64,000 bases of DNA from Corydoras sp. C115 (Eukaryota > Chordata > Actinopteri > Siluriformes > Callichthyidae). The stretch is taken from the NCBI GenBank assembly GCA_019802505.1, contig JAFMOC010000021.1, forward strand, positions 4,196,501 to 4,260,500, in the 5' to 3' direction. Below, in pieces: positions 36,296 through 48,172 of this stretch (its first letter is position 1; each line of letters begins with the position of its first letter). The notes under the pieces are model-generated. The model did not search any database. It was not told where the DNA came from and worked only from the letters and a program-made list of their open reading frames with translations. The position numbers were made by a program, and so were the translations under genes.

Positions 36296-38184
36296 TTACA
36301 GTTGTTTAATGGTTTGTTTTGATAACATTACATTGTTAATGACAGATGTAAATCCACATCAGTGCAATGTTATCTAATGTAAATGAAGCAGTTGCCCTGA
36401 TTAAGAATGTGTGCACCAGATACAATTTTAGAGCAACTTGTGGGACATCAGTAAATCTAATTGAGTTAAGAAGTGATATAAAAAGTGTCAGTGTTTTTAG
36501 GGAATTAAGAAATGCTGGAACATTTATTTAGGAATAAATCATTTTGTTTCATTGCTGCTCTAACCCCTTTACATTATGTTATTATTGATTATTATAAGAA
36601 TTAAAACTTAAATCAAGAATTAAGACTAATTGGATCATCATTTTTAACCAAATTCTAAAACATTATTAATTTATTATGTAAACTTTCATTATTAATGTTA
36701 TACCAAATATTTATTATCATATAGTATCATTCAAGAGTAGTTGTTTTTTATAACTTAAACATCTTGACTTTGCCATATGTTTTTGTTTATTTTTATTGGA
36801 AATTTACATGCAAACCAAATTCCCATTTGACACTTTATTTTAAAACGTACTATTATGGAAAGCAAGATGAAGAACATGATAGCTTTAAGGGATTTGAATT
36901 AAAATACATTTTTAGTTTAAGCTTGTAAAATACATTAATATTTTTTTCATTACTCAGTGGATTTACTAATGTATTATGTGTTATTAGAGCACTGTGCTGA
37001 TTTTACTCCTTGCCGATTTTTAAGCTGCCGTCTGCTAGAACAGAAGGAGAGGATGAGAGCAGGGTGTTAGAGACATGGCTTATGGCCAACTTTTTAAAAA
37101 GTAACTAAAGCATTTGACAACCAAAATTATCCAAGCTATAAGGCGAGCAGATCTTTTACACAAGTCAGAAGGAATAAAGCTTATGATTTTTTCTCTTTAA
37201 ACAACTTTGCACATGTGGTCATTACCCTCATGAAGTTTAGATCAGATGGAATGCCCCATATGGTGGGCTCTTTGTGTTTGCTGTTAGGCCATTTCAGGCT
37301 AATGATGCAGTGATTGAGTAAGGCTCATGGGCATGCTCTGGACCTGTGGCAGCATTAATGAGAAAGGGTGTGGGTGTGAAGTGTGAGTGCCCACTGCCAG
37401 TGCTGAGTAGCATAAGTGAGCCACAATCCAGCATGGCACAGAGCCAGAAGGCAGGTGGCGAGCACGAACTAAAGGGGCAAAGGGCTTTCAGCTGCTCCCA
37501 TCATGCTGGTGTGGGGCATGGGAGTTGGAAGGTATAGGAAACTGAAAATGGGAAATAGACGACGACATGGAAGCCAGTGAGATACCAATAAAAAGGAAAG
37601 AATTGGAAAAGAAATATAAAAGCTAGTAAGTGCAAGAAAGAGAGATAGAGAGAGGTGTAGAGTAAGGTGCTGCAAATGCCAAACGGTTCCATCTGGCAGC
37701 AGCAGGCAGCATGTTGTACATTATGGGGGCACCGATGAGAGGCGTTCTGAAGAGCAGAACAGGCAAAAAATCAGTGTGTGTGGGAGTGCATGAATGCACA
37801 CATGGAGACACTTTGCCATTCGGTTAAGCCCTCACATGCCATTTTAGAAAGATATTTTGGGCAAATCTTGACAGCAGAGTGTTATTTTTTGTATACTCTT
37901 CTGAAAATCTTAAATCTGAGGCAGCACATGATAAAATTGACAGTTTTTCATTGTACAAAGCCCTGTCACTGACATATATGACAATCTATGGACTGCTTCC
38001 TTTCACCTAAACTCTCTTTTCTAGCCCATATGCACTTGCTTGGTCATTATGTTCTATGAGTGATTGCTACCTGATGCTTCAAATTCACCTTGCTGTCAGG
38101 CATTTTTTTTACCAGCATTTGCTGTAATTTTCACATCTTTTTTCATTCTATGAAAAAGAAAGATGTGAGGTGGGCGGTGAGGTG
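36296..38184. other. robo3 intron 2, no gene
   Basis: About 37240-37760 is repeat-free and relatively GC-rich; the rest is AT-rich. No coding evidence. Confidence 0.35.
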
Positions 38185-38340
38185 GGAATCCAGGTTGGAA
38201 TGCCATTATGGGTGGAGTTTCTATGTTCTCCTAGTGTCTGCTAAATGCACTAAATTGCCCCATATAATGTGTTTGTGTGTCTGTGTGAGTAAGTATACCC
38301 AGAGATAGATTTGCGCCCTTTCCTGTGTGTATCTGTGTGT
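38185..38340 (+). mobile_element. Family A SINE, degraded
   Basis: Words such as ggtggagtttctatgttctc, aaattgccccatataatgtg and cccagagatagatttgcgcc identify an old plus-strand copy with an internal deletion; the head and tail are not recognisable. Confidence 0.7.
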
Positions 38341-40960
38341 ATAGATGTGAGGTGGGACCATATAGGCTTAGGGTCAGTGTTTGATTGTACTATAGTTCAG
38401 CTTGTTGTTTTCAAATAACTGCCTCAATTGGTGTTGTGTATTAATATACTTGTGATCTAACAAAAACAAACATCTGATACAGATGAATTTTAGAATACAC
38501 ATTGATACTACATTTAATCTTATGTATGATCTTTACAGTGTTTTTTACAGCCACAGTAAGAACACATGCACAATTAGTTTGAAATGTCCTCGCTATTACT
38601 ATCAGCAAAAGCCAGGTGTCATTTTTAAAAGTAGCTTAACTGGACCGTGTTGCTGGGCTGCACTTATAACCTTTTGAATAGGTAAAGGCTTACCAGAAGA
38701 TTGCTCCAGTAGTGTATAAAATGTGAAATAATACAATTGTGTGGAATTTCTGCCACCTTGATTGTCCATATGACAATGATGATTACTCCCTATTCTTTCC
38801 TTGCTTCAAAAACAGCACTAGTTGTATAAGGTCATGATTTTACCCATGTTTTGAGATTGGGCCATTGTTCGTTTTAGTCCATTCCTCAGACGGCTTGGAA
38901 CATTTTAGCTTGGTAGGGACCCGTGTCAGGATTTTATCTGCATTGCTTTTATCTGCATTGCAAAGAGACAGTCCGTTAACACTATTACTGTTTTTTGCCT
39001 TAGAACTAAAATTAAAACGGTTTAGCGGATTACAATTTGCATGGCCAGTTTTTGCATTCTGTAAAACAGCCAGTCAACAGTACCATAAATGACTAAATGT
39101 AAAGTTATCATCTTTTATTATATGAATTTATCATCTTCTAAATCACATTATCTCTTTTATGATTATTACTTTAAATGTTTACTGAAATTTTGAAAACATG
39201 GTAAAAGCCTGCAGGTCTTGAGATGGGTATCAGTTATTGATAGGTCAGGACTGATGTCCACTGGAACAGGTGAAGTCTAGTAGGCAGCTGTCTCATGTTA
39301 TGCTGGGAATGAACAGGTGAAAGTAAAGTCTGACACTTTTTTGCTCTATTTTGATTGGAGAATGGGAACTGCTTTCACACATTTTTTTCAGACATGTGGA
39401 ATTTCACTGGCAACAAGTAAACATTAAGAGAAAGACAACTTGGAGCTTAACATTAATGCATATGGCCTTCAATTGTGAAAGAATTAAATAGCATTCACCC
39501 TATTTTTTTATTATTTTGTATTAAATATTCCAGATGAATTTAAATGAAAGACCCAGTAAGTACGAACGTCAAACACCACTTAAATATGTCTGATGTTTTG
39601 TCTAGGCAAATGCATTTATTTACCTTAATGTATGTCTTGAAGAAAGGGAAAAACTGCAGCATTGTAGGCAGTAAGTGCAGAAACACTTCTGTTAGAATCT
39701 TAATGACTTTCATTTTAATCAATTTTTAGGAGAACCACATAGTAAATAAAACCTAAAGTTTTATGCTTAAATACATGATCTGATACATGATAATTACAAA
39801 ATAGCTTTTGATAATAGCAAAATAGCTAAAATACTTTTGTACTAATAATATTTGTGTAACCATTAGCAACACAAAAGTGAAATTAATTTAGCTGAAGGCC
39901 AGTGAAAGTTTATAAAAACTATAGGAAATCTGGTATGTTTATACAGCTGATTAATATTTTAAGAAGTTTGGAGTCAGGTTTTTGTAAATTTAGAGGAACG
40001 TGTTTAAAACCTGGCTCTGCAGGGTCCCACATTTGGTCATATGGGATTAGGCAGGGACGACAATTCAGATAAGCCTGTCTGGCTCAGGTCACCCAGGCCA
40101 AGCTGTATCGAAAAATATGGCAACTTGTGTGCACTGGGGCATGCATTCTGCTTTAGAGCGGCATGCCTTCAACTTACTTAACACTCTATCCTTGGGACCA
40201 AATCCACGGAGTATAGTAAACAAAATTGTTTTCTCTTTATTCTGTAAAACATTATCCAGAAATAAATAGCAACCTATCTAAAAATAACTATGGTAAAAGT
40301 TAAAATCAGGCATATTGGGTTCTAATTATTATGTTCTAAAGTGATGTACTGTGTCCATTTGTTGGTGTTGTTGTGTTGCCAGTGGCAGTTGTGCATGTAT
40401 TGTGGCCCCTCATGTGAGTCCAAGCAAGAGTAATGAGATCACTTAGCCTGGTGGACTATAGGGGTCAGGGGGACTTCTGACAGGGTGGGGTCTTCCTGAA
40501 ACAAAATTTCTGCCGTTGTGTATTAATTCTGTAAACTCTTGCAAGTTTAGATTTGCACTAAATTAAGTAGTCCTACATAAGTCACATCTATAAAAAATGA
40601 AACTAGAAAAACAACAAGAAAAGGAGCAAAGAATGGGGGATGCGTTTAGTAAAAAATGTTAACAGGTGGTATGAGGAGGATAGTTAACCCCCCCAGCCCT
40701 TTCCCCTTAAATGCATCTGTGAGGTCATGGTTATATGTAGAGGAAAATGGACACTGAATTCAATGCCGCTGTGTTTTAGACACTTCACCAACTCTTATCT
40801 ATTTGTTATTGTTTAACTTATAATGAATTAACTAATTCCAAATTCTACATTCAGTCATATACCTTGCTGGTAGTGGTTGGTAATATGACAGTTTATTTTT
40901 ATATACTGCCATAACATAGCATAGTTTAGCCATATAATATTGCTGAATGAGTACAGATAA
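38341..40960. other. robo3 intron 2, no feature
   Basis: No coding or repeat family is evident. Confidence 0.35.
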
Positions 40961-40964
40961 TATA

Positions 40965-41255
40965 AGATATGCCTTTATTGGTCCCATAAAAGGAGAAATT
41001 CACATTCTCAGCAGCAAAGTAACGTAATTGAGAAGGTAAAAAGATACATCTAATATATCTATTCAAGAGGAGAAATTAAAAAACAATAATTACAATCACT
41101 ATAAACAAAATAAAATTTCCAGTTAAGTATAATTTATAATACAGTAAGGAAGACTATAAAGAACAATAAAAAACAACAGATTGCACCGCAGTAAATTATT
41201 GCACATATAATAATAGAATGGTTATTGCACAGCTCACTAATTAGGTAGGTAGCAC
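40965..41255. repeat. Dispersed retroelement-like repeat fragment
   Basis: It begins with gcctttattggtcccataaa and ggagaaattcacatt and ends in an A-rich stretch with ttattgcacatataataa and ggttattgcacag. This layout resembles the reverse complement of a fish LINE 3' end. The family is unresolved. Confidence 0.4.
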
Positions 41256-42211
41256 TTTTAATAATAGTATAATAGAGGCTGCATCACTCTGGTGGAAGAA
41301 ACAAAAGGAAAAAAAAACAAGGTAGTGGAAAAAAAAGACATAGTGTGTCTGCAATGCTTTAAGTTTTTAAGTCTCATTCGCATAAACAAGGTCCTAAAAT
41401 GCCTAAATTTACATTTTCTAAATTGTAATGAAACAGAAAATTGCTAAATACTAATTTTAATATTTTATATATAATATTTTTATATGTTTTCTTTTTCTAG
41501 TTTTAATATAAATTGACCAAATTAACCAAGATATTTGATTAATTTGTGTACAGGCATTTAAAAACAGACATAAAAAAAACAAACCAAAAAAAACACGATA
41601 ATACAATTTTTTTTGGTTTTACCGCCCAGCTCTACCTCTAAACCGAAGTCCACATGGTGCCCAGCTGCAAGCTACCAACTAGTAATTGTTTTTATTTATG
41701 AGAAAGAATATGTTCTTGTTAATGAGACATGCTGCTATTGATTTAAGAATTTCCCCCCCATTGGAATCACATTAGCAATCGCTACATCTGGCAGACCAAA
41801 CGTTCAGATTGCATATTTGTTTTGTATAAATATAGATGCTGATTAAATAAGGAAATTGAAGTAATTAAAGTAAATATTTCAACGTGTTGGTGCAGCAGTC
41901 TTATTGAAAGAGCTGTGTTCTCATGTTGGGCTCAGACAGTGCTTAGTTTAAAACTGCTGAAAAGTGTATTAGCTCTTCTGACTGATTACCACATCTGTGA
42001 TGAGAATTCATAACAAGATTTTTTTATTTATTATTATCCCCAAGGGTCTTGTTGATGTCTATACAGAATGTCAAGAAAATTTTGGTGTATCTAATAAAAT
42101 AGCTGATAATAGGAGATGAATGGAATGAATTAGGTTAATGGTTGGTAAAAAAGTCATTATGCTCAAAAAATACTACATGTGCCACATATGTCACATAAAA
42201 AAAAGACTAAA
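41256..42211. other. robo3 intron 2, no gene
   Basis: The words ggttttaccgcccagctcta (41615-41634) look like the terminus of a hAT-type element, but no partner end was found. Confidence 0.35.
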
Positions 42212-42532
42212 ATTCATTCATTCATAATCTCCCACTTTATCCTCTATTAGGGTCGCGGTGGGATTCCCCATGCCCATCCAGGGGAGAACATCTCGGGCGC
42301 TGGGCAGATAGACCCAGGACAGGGCGGCAATCCATCCCTGGGCACACACTCACTCACACGGACACACTCTATATGGGGCAATTTTGAGAATTCAGTTGAC
42401 TTGATCCATGTTTTTGGACTGTGGGAGGAAACCGGAGAACCCGGAGGAAACCCACGCAGACACGAGGAGAACATGGAAACTCCACCCAGATGGGGATTCG
42501 AACCGGGAATCCCTAGCGCTGAGAGGCGAACG
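42212..42532 (-). mobile_element. Family A SINE, left arm of a head-to-head pair
   Basis: Well-preserved minus-strand copy with ATTC tail (42212) that stops at cgctgagaggcgaacg, so the first 30-35 bases including box A are missing. It shares with the copy at 13714 the variants cgcccgagatgttctccc and tgtcctgggtctatctgc (as read on the SINE strand). Confidence 0.88.
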
Positions 42533-42862
42533 TTTCGCCTCTCAGCGGGGATTCCCCATTCTCGGTTCGAATCCCCATCTGGGTGGAGTTTCCATGTTCT
42601 CCCCGTGTCCGCATGGGTTTCCTCCGGGTTCTCCGGTTTCCTCCCACAGTCCAAAAACTTGGATCAAGTCAATTGAGTTCTCCAAATTGTCCCATATAGA
42701 GTGTGTATGTGTGTGTGAGTGTGTGCCCAGCGATAGATTGGTGCCCTGTCCTGGGTGTATCTGCCCAGCGCCCAAAACGCTCTCCCCTGGATGGGTATGG
42801 GGAAACCCCCCCCCCAACCCTAATGTAGGATAAAGCGGAAGATAATGAATGAATTAATGAAA
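42533..42862 (+). mobile_element. Family A SINE, right arm of a head-to-head pair
   Basis: It begins tttcgcctctcagcgggg, missing the same 5' part as its neighbour, and continues to a GAATGAAT tail. It has the other diagnostic variant (cagcgcccaaaacgctctcc) and a run of C near 42808. The two copies form an inverted repeat with arms of about 300 bp and practically no loop. Confidence 0.88.
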
Positions 42863-42865
42863 ATC

Positions 42866-42997
42866 ATTCATTCATTCATTCATTATCTCCCGCTTTATTC
42901 TCTATTAGGGTCGCGGTGGGGTTCCCCATGCCCATCCAGGGGAGAACATTTCGGGCACTGGGCAGATACATCCAGGACAGGGCGCCAATCCATCGCT
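42866..42997 (-). mobile_element. Family A SINE, 3' fragment with ATTC tail
   Basis: attcattcattcattatctc, then ccgctttattctctattagg, up to ccaatccatcgctg, where it is cut. It is the third SINE within 0.8 kb. The word atgaaaat flanks it at about 42859 and at about 43001, a possible short target duplication. Confidence 0.82.
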
Positions 42998-42999
42998 GT

Positions 43000-45900
43000 A
43001 ATGAAAATTATTTCAACAAAAAATTGGTCAAAGTAGCAAATTTAAATGTAATTTGATCTGGTTTTGTTAATTATAATTTATTTAATGTTTTTTTTTTCAA
43101 CATAATATACATCAAGATTCTTCTCATTCTCTAATCCAATAAATTGTAAATTTATTAAACCTAGTTTTTGTCTTCTTTAATAGGGGTACCAAAGACTATG
43201 GAAGAAATTATATTGTACTGTATTAAAATGTTTTTTTTTATATATCTTGGTCAGCAAAATTTGGGTGGTAATAATCATTAGAGACAGTATTTTTTTTAAT
43301 GATGTTCATAATCACTGGTATTTATTAGCTAGATTCATCTTATATTTCCCATGCTCTGTAATTAATGTAAGTTATAATTTATGTTCTGAAACCCTAATAG
43401 GAGGCTTTTATCTTGGTTTTTGTTTTATTAATTTTACTAATGTTGCCATGGCAATATCACGATGGTAGTTTTAATAAAAGAATAAAAGCAAAGCAATTCA
43501 TAGTGGCATCCTTAACAGCCAAATCGGTGAAGCATACACAAACCAGAAATGACAAGACCGTTCTATCAAACAGCTACACTCCATCATATATCCTGAAATG
43601 ATGGAGGCAGTCTAATCAAATATAATTTCCTGAGGAGTTGCATTTCCCTGTCTCTGTACATTAGTGGAGTCTACATCATATGCGTTTGAAACCATCTGTT
43701 ACTTCCAAATGTGAAAATATTATAAAGTTTGAATAAACACCCTCCCCTCTTATGATAGCTGTAATGTCAGATCAGATTCAGAGTACTGGTCCTGGCCTGT
43801 GTCCTGAATTATGATGTTGAATATTCCAGGGTCTGTCATTGCTATTAAGTTTGATTGCTGTCTCCTTTAATGGTGCCTGAGTCAAGTGACATGTTTTATG
43901 AAAAGAGCCAGATTTGAATTTGTCTTTTAAAGACTTTTGAAAAATGTTTGTAATGTTTGTAATTTTTGTTTGTAATTCTTTTGTATATTTAATATCAATT
44001 ATTTGTTTGAAAATAAAGTCCTTAAAAATTTATCAGAACTGTTAAAAAACTTATTAATGACATGTGTTGTCATTCATCAAAAAAACACTATGATCAGGCT
44101 TTTTTGTACTTATCTATAACTTATGCATACACAGGTGTTTTTTTCCAAAGTCATTTGTATTTCAGAAGCTAAATAACCATTGCAATGTATCTATTACACA
44201 TTGTTTGTATTGTTTAAAAATAAAAGCAGGACTGTCAAGGTCTGCTATTGCAATTTTGGGCAGCTAGTCAGTCAGTTGGAATTAAGCACATTTTTACCCA
44301 CATCAGAAATCTGGGACATTATCAAACTGTTTACTATAATATATCCCATACATTTTCATACAACCCTTTAGCTATTGTATTCAGCCTTTTTAATAAAAAA
44401 ATCAGGCACAAACACAATCAGTCACGCAAACCTCACAGTTTTATGTAGAATTATGAGCTATATCAAAGAGCAGAAAGCCTTGCAATAAAGAAACTTTATT
44501 GGGTCAAACTACTGTCATATACAGTATCTGCCATGCATGAGATGGATACCATACTGTCCTCACTGGCTGCTGTACTGTCATCTTCCTGCCATACAAGCTT
44601 ACAAAATAGGACAGCTGATTGGTGAGCCGTGTAGTGTATGAAATCATATTTCTACAGTTTTAACCCTCATTATCAAGCTCCAAACTACCTCTAGGAGCAA
44701 TAGAATCACTAGAAGCATCACCTGACTTTCTATGTATGGGCTGCTATAGATACCCCAGCTCATCATATGTGACAACAGGGTAAAATGGTGTAACGCATAG
44801 TGATATTGAATTTTGGGGCACTGATCCTGGAGCAGGAAAGTTGCTGTCTGTAGTCATGAATTGTGATATGCCTTCTGGTAGTCTGTGGTAAATAGAGGAA
44901 ATAATCTTGAAACGAAGTTGAATTTATTGTTAATGTCAAAGCTTAGTCATGATGGTGGAAAAACCTTATTTCTACAGTGATACTGAAAAATAGTTTTATT
45001 TATTTTATTTAAGAATAAATAAAATAGTTAAGAAATAAACTGTTAACAAATAAAACTGTTGATGCAATGTAGGGAGGTGTGGCCCCACCTTAAATATGAA
45101 TGAGGTGGTAAGGGTGGGTTGGGGGGTTATGAGTAACATAAAATACATGGATCAAAACACATTAGTTGTGACATTTCTAGTTTGTTTATTGGGGCAATGC
45201 ATAATTAAAGTTTTATAGACCACTCAACCACAGACCAAGAGTTGATTGCCTGTCATTTCTAATTCTTAATTATTCATTGTAGATTTAAAATATTTACCGA
45301 CATTTTTTGAAACCCAACAGTACACAGTGCACATAGTGTGACTAAATTAACTGTGAATATACAACATGGTTTCTTTCACGTCAATCAGTATTTACTGAAC
45401 AAATATTACTGTGTGTCAGCTTAGTGTGTAGTTACTAAATCTTAATAGGCTTACACAATGCTGAATCACTGTATATTGTTATTGTAATAGATGAACTAGT
45501 TTTACGACACCAGTTTATTTGCCTTTGTCACTTTATGGCTGCGTTGTTTGTTACTTTAAACCTTAAGTTTTAATACCACTTATAAAAACATCATCATAAC
45601 ACTTACAACTGTCAGTAAAAAAGCAGTTTACTTTTTTCATATAGCTGGCTTGGTGCCAGTAGACAGACTTACAGTGAGACATTTCTACATGAATTGGGGA
45701 GGGGGCAGCAGGCAGGACATAGGGGTCAGCACGCATACTGTCTTCTCTTTATCGGGATTCACCCTCAGCCTCATCGATAGATTAAAATAATCCTCCTTCT
45801 GTTGCCCTGTCTCCATTTGACTCGCCATGTGCGCCACATGCGCCGGATTAGACTGTTTCTCTAATGGACTTATTGTTGTCTGTATCTGCATACAAAAAGA

Positions 45901-46755
45901 GCAACTCTTGGGGGCTTTTGGGGCACCATTGGCCAAGCCATAAAACATCAGCTTCCTCTTTCCCCTCCTCCTTATCGCCAGCATCTCCGATTCTGTTTGG
46001 TGTTGCTCTTCTTCCTCCTTTGTTCCCCACATAGCCATTAGTGAAGCAACCTTCTGTCTAGTAGTGACAGTTCTTGTCACAGTACATTGATGAACAGTGA
46101 ACACAAACTAATTGGGTACACGGTAAAGTAAATGTGTGTGTACATGTGTATATGTTTGTTTATATTATTTTGTCTTTGTGTATGTGTGCAGTTACATCAG
46201 TTGTCTACCTCAGTCTTTTTCTGAATGTACTTGGTGTCCTGGATCTCCAAGAGAGAAGAAATGTTTATAAAATTTGTTCTAATGAAGCTGTCTACCACCT
46301 CTTTAAAGACAAGAAAATGTGATTTTTGTCCACATCAATTATAAAATGATGTAAGAGTCCTGATAAGATACTGTCTGACATCCCTATTCTGCCAAATTCA
46401 ATAGCCCGAATTTGTCATGTACTGGTTTAGCCATAGTAACCAGAGCTGAAGGTAGAAACATTGGTTGACAGAACACCATGGGAATACTAGAAGATGAATT
46501 CTGCTTTTGTAGAAAATCTCAAATATATTCACAGAATATAGATGCAAGAAGTATCTTTTCTCTGATGACAGGCACATTGGTTTAGTGAGAATCAGACAGA
46601 AAAAAGAGGTTTACCGCATTTCAACAATTTTAAGATGGAAAACTGGCAGAGAAAATATTTTTCTATGTGTTGATGCTAACAACTCATGAGACATATTTTT
46701 GATGTTGCAAATATCAGAACATTAAGCAATGATACATAATGTGTTTTTGATGTGA
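43000..46755. other. robo3 intron 2, no gene assigned
   Basis: AT-rich. A 139-codon open frame on the - strand (46104-45685) has no recognised domain and no splice sites that would link it to anything, so it is not called as a gene. Confidence 0.35.
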
Positions 46756-46766
46756 GTGTGTGTGTG

Positions 46767-46828
<62 letters not shown>
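46756..46828. repeat. GT microsatellite
   Basis: About 33 GT units after a short gtgggg interruption, ending directly at a SINE 3' end. Confidence 0.95.
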
Positions 46829-46832
<4 letters not shown>

Positions 46833-47116
46833 CCTCTAGTAGGGAGTTCCATCCAGGGGAGAACGTTTCGGGCAATGGGCAGATACGCTCAGCTGTCACT
46901 GGGAACACTCACAAACACACAATATATAGGGCAATTTGTAGCATTCAATTTACCTTGAATACATGTTTTTTTGAGCTGTGGGAAACCAGAGAACCTGGAG
47001 GAAACCCACACGAACACGGGGAGAACATGGAAACTACATCCAGATTGGGTTGGATTTGAACCAGGTATCCGCAACGCTGGGATGCGAACATGCTAACCAC
47101 TAAGCCACTGTGTCAA
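46829..47116 (-). mobile_element. Family A SINE, diverged
   Basis: Minus-strand copy (aatcctctagtaggg, gagaacgtttcgggcaatgg, head ccactaagccactgtg). The GT microsatellite abuts its 3' end in place of the ATTC tail. Confidence 0.82.
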
Positions 47117-48120
47117 CCTATTGTTGTTGTGTTTGTTTTTAATTTATGTATTTATATATTTCAAAGCAGAAACTAAAGTTTGTAAAGATAGCATTTTCTC
47201 TTTGAATAGCTCTGGGTCGCTTTACAATCAAAAGACATGCACAAAATTAAATTAGAGATACTAGTATGTAAATATATCTGTGCATCTGCTCTACAATTGA
47301 CGGGTGACCTGTCCGGGTTGTTTTCACAACTATTACCCAGAGAGCCCTACCATGATTAACCCCAGTATATTCTAATGACTCTTATTAGGTTAAATGGCTC
47401 AGAAAACCTATTGATAAAAGAATGCTGTGAGGTCACTTCATGCTTTTAGATGAGTAGCATTTGGATGCTAGGTCAGACATATGTTGAATGGGACACACCT
47501 GTCTGTGCAGCACATTTAAAGTGGCAGGACATTCTACACAGGGAAAGGTGTGAGGATTAACCTCTTTTCATGCAATCCACAGAGAATTGAGATACAGCAC
47601 CACCATATTACTCACCTCAAAGGCTTGAGCTGTCTTTCTCCTTCTGTGAGTCACGCTCCCACAGGAGTCAATGAAGGTCTTACAGACATATAATACCTGT
47701 CAGAATAAGAGAAAGATAAAAGCAGACTCTCAGGAGGTTGAAAACAAACATCTATTGACCTGCCAAACCAATATACATCTCTTAATTTTCCAGCCAGTTT
47801 GATCATTCTGAAGGTTTTTTTATTTACAGAAAGAAGCTATTTCACTAATTTTGCAAATAACTGATTTAACCTTAGTCACAAGCTTAAATACCAAAACTCA
47901 AATTAATTTGCACCCCATTTACCAAAAAAATCATTAATTTAGTATACTTGCAGATCACCATTTAGAAAAAAATTAACAACTAGGTGTAGTTTAATTTTTT
48001 AAAATATATAAAATTTTTTAATTGCTTTGTGAAAAGTAGTCTAATGTTGGTGAATTTTACTGTCTCAAATGATTTTTCCCAACAGAACACTGCAGCGGAG
48101 AGCAATAATGGCCCAGAGTT
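47117..48120. other. robo3 intron 2, possibly conserved segment
   Basis: 47280-47720 is repeat-free and of higher complexity. No coding signal. Confidence 0.3.
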
Positions 48121-48133
48121 AATAATAATGGTA

Positions 48134-48172
<39 letters not shown>
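48121..48172. repeat. AAT trinucleotide microsatellite
   Basis: About 14 uninterrupted AAT units, with a few more units just before an interruption near 48130. Confidence 0.95.

Noticed and set aside
42247..42833. Long overlapping open frames of 135-141 codons on both strands
   Set aside because: They are translations of the two inverted SINE copies. The same words (for example PENPEETHADT) recur at every SINE in the window.
45685..46104. 139-codon open frame on the - strand in intron 2
   Set aside because: No family resemblance was recognised and there is no flanking splice or promoter evidence; kept only as an unassigned open stretch.
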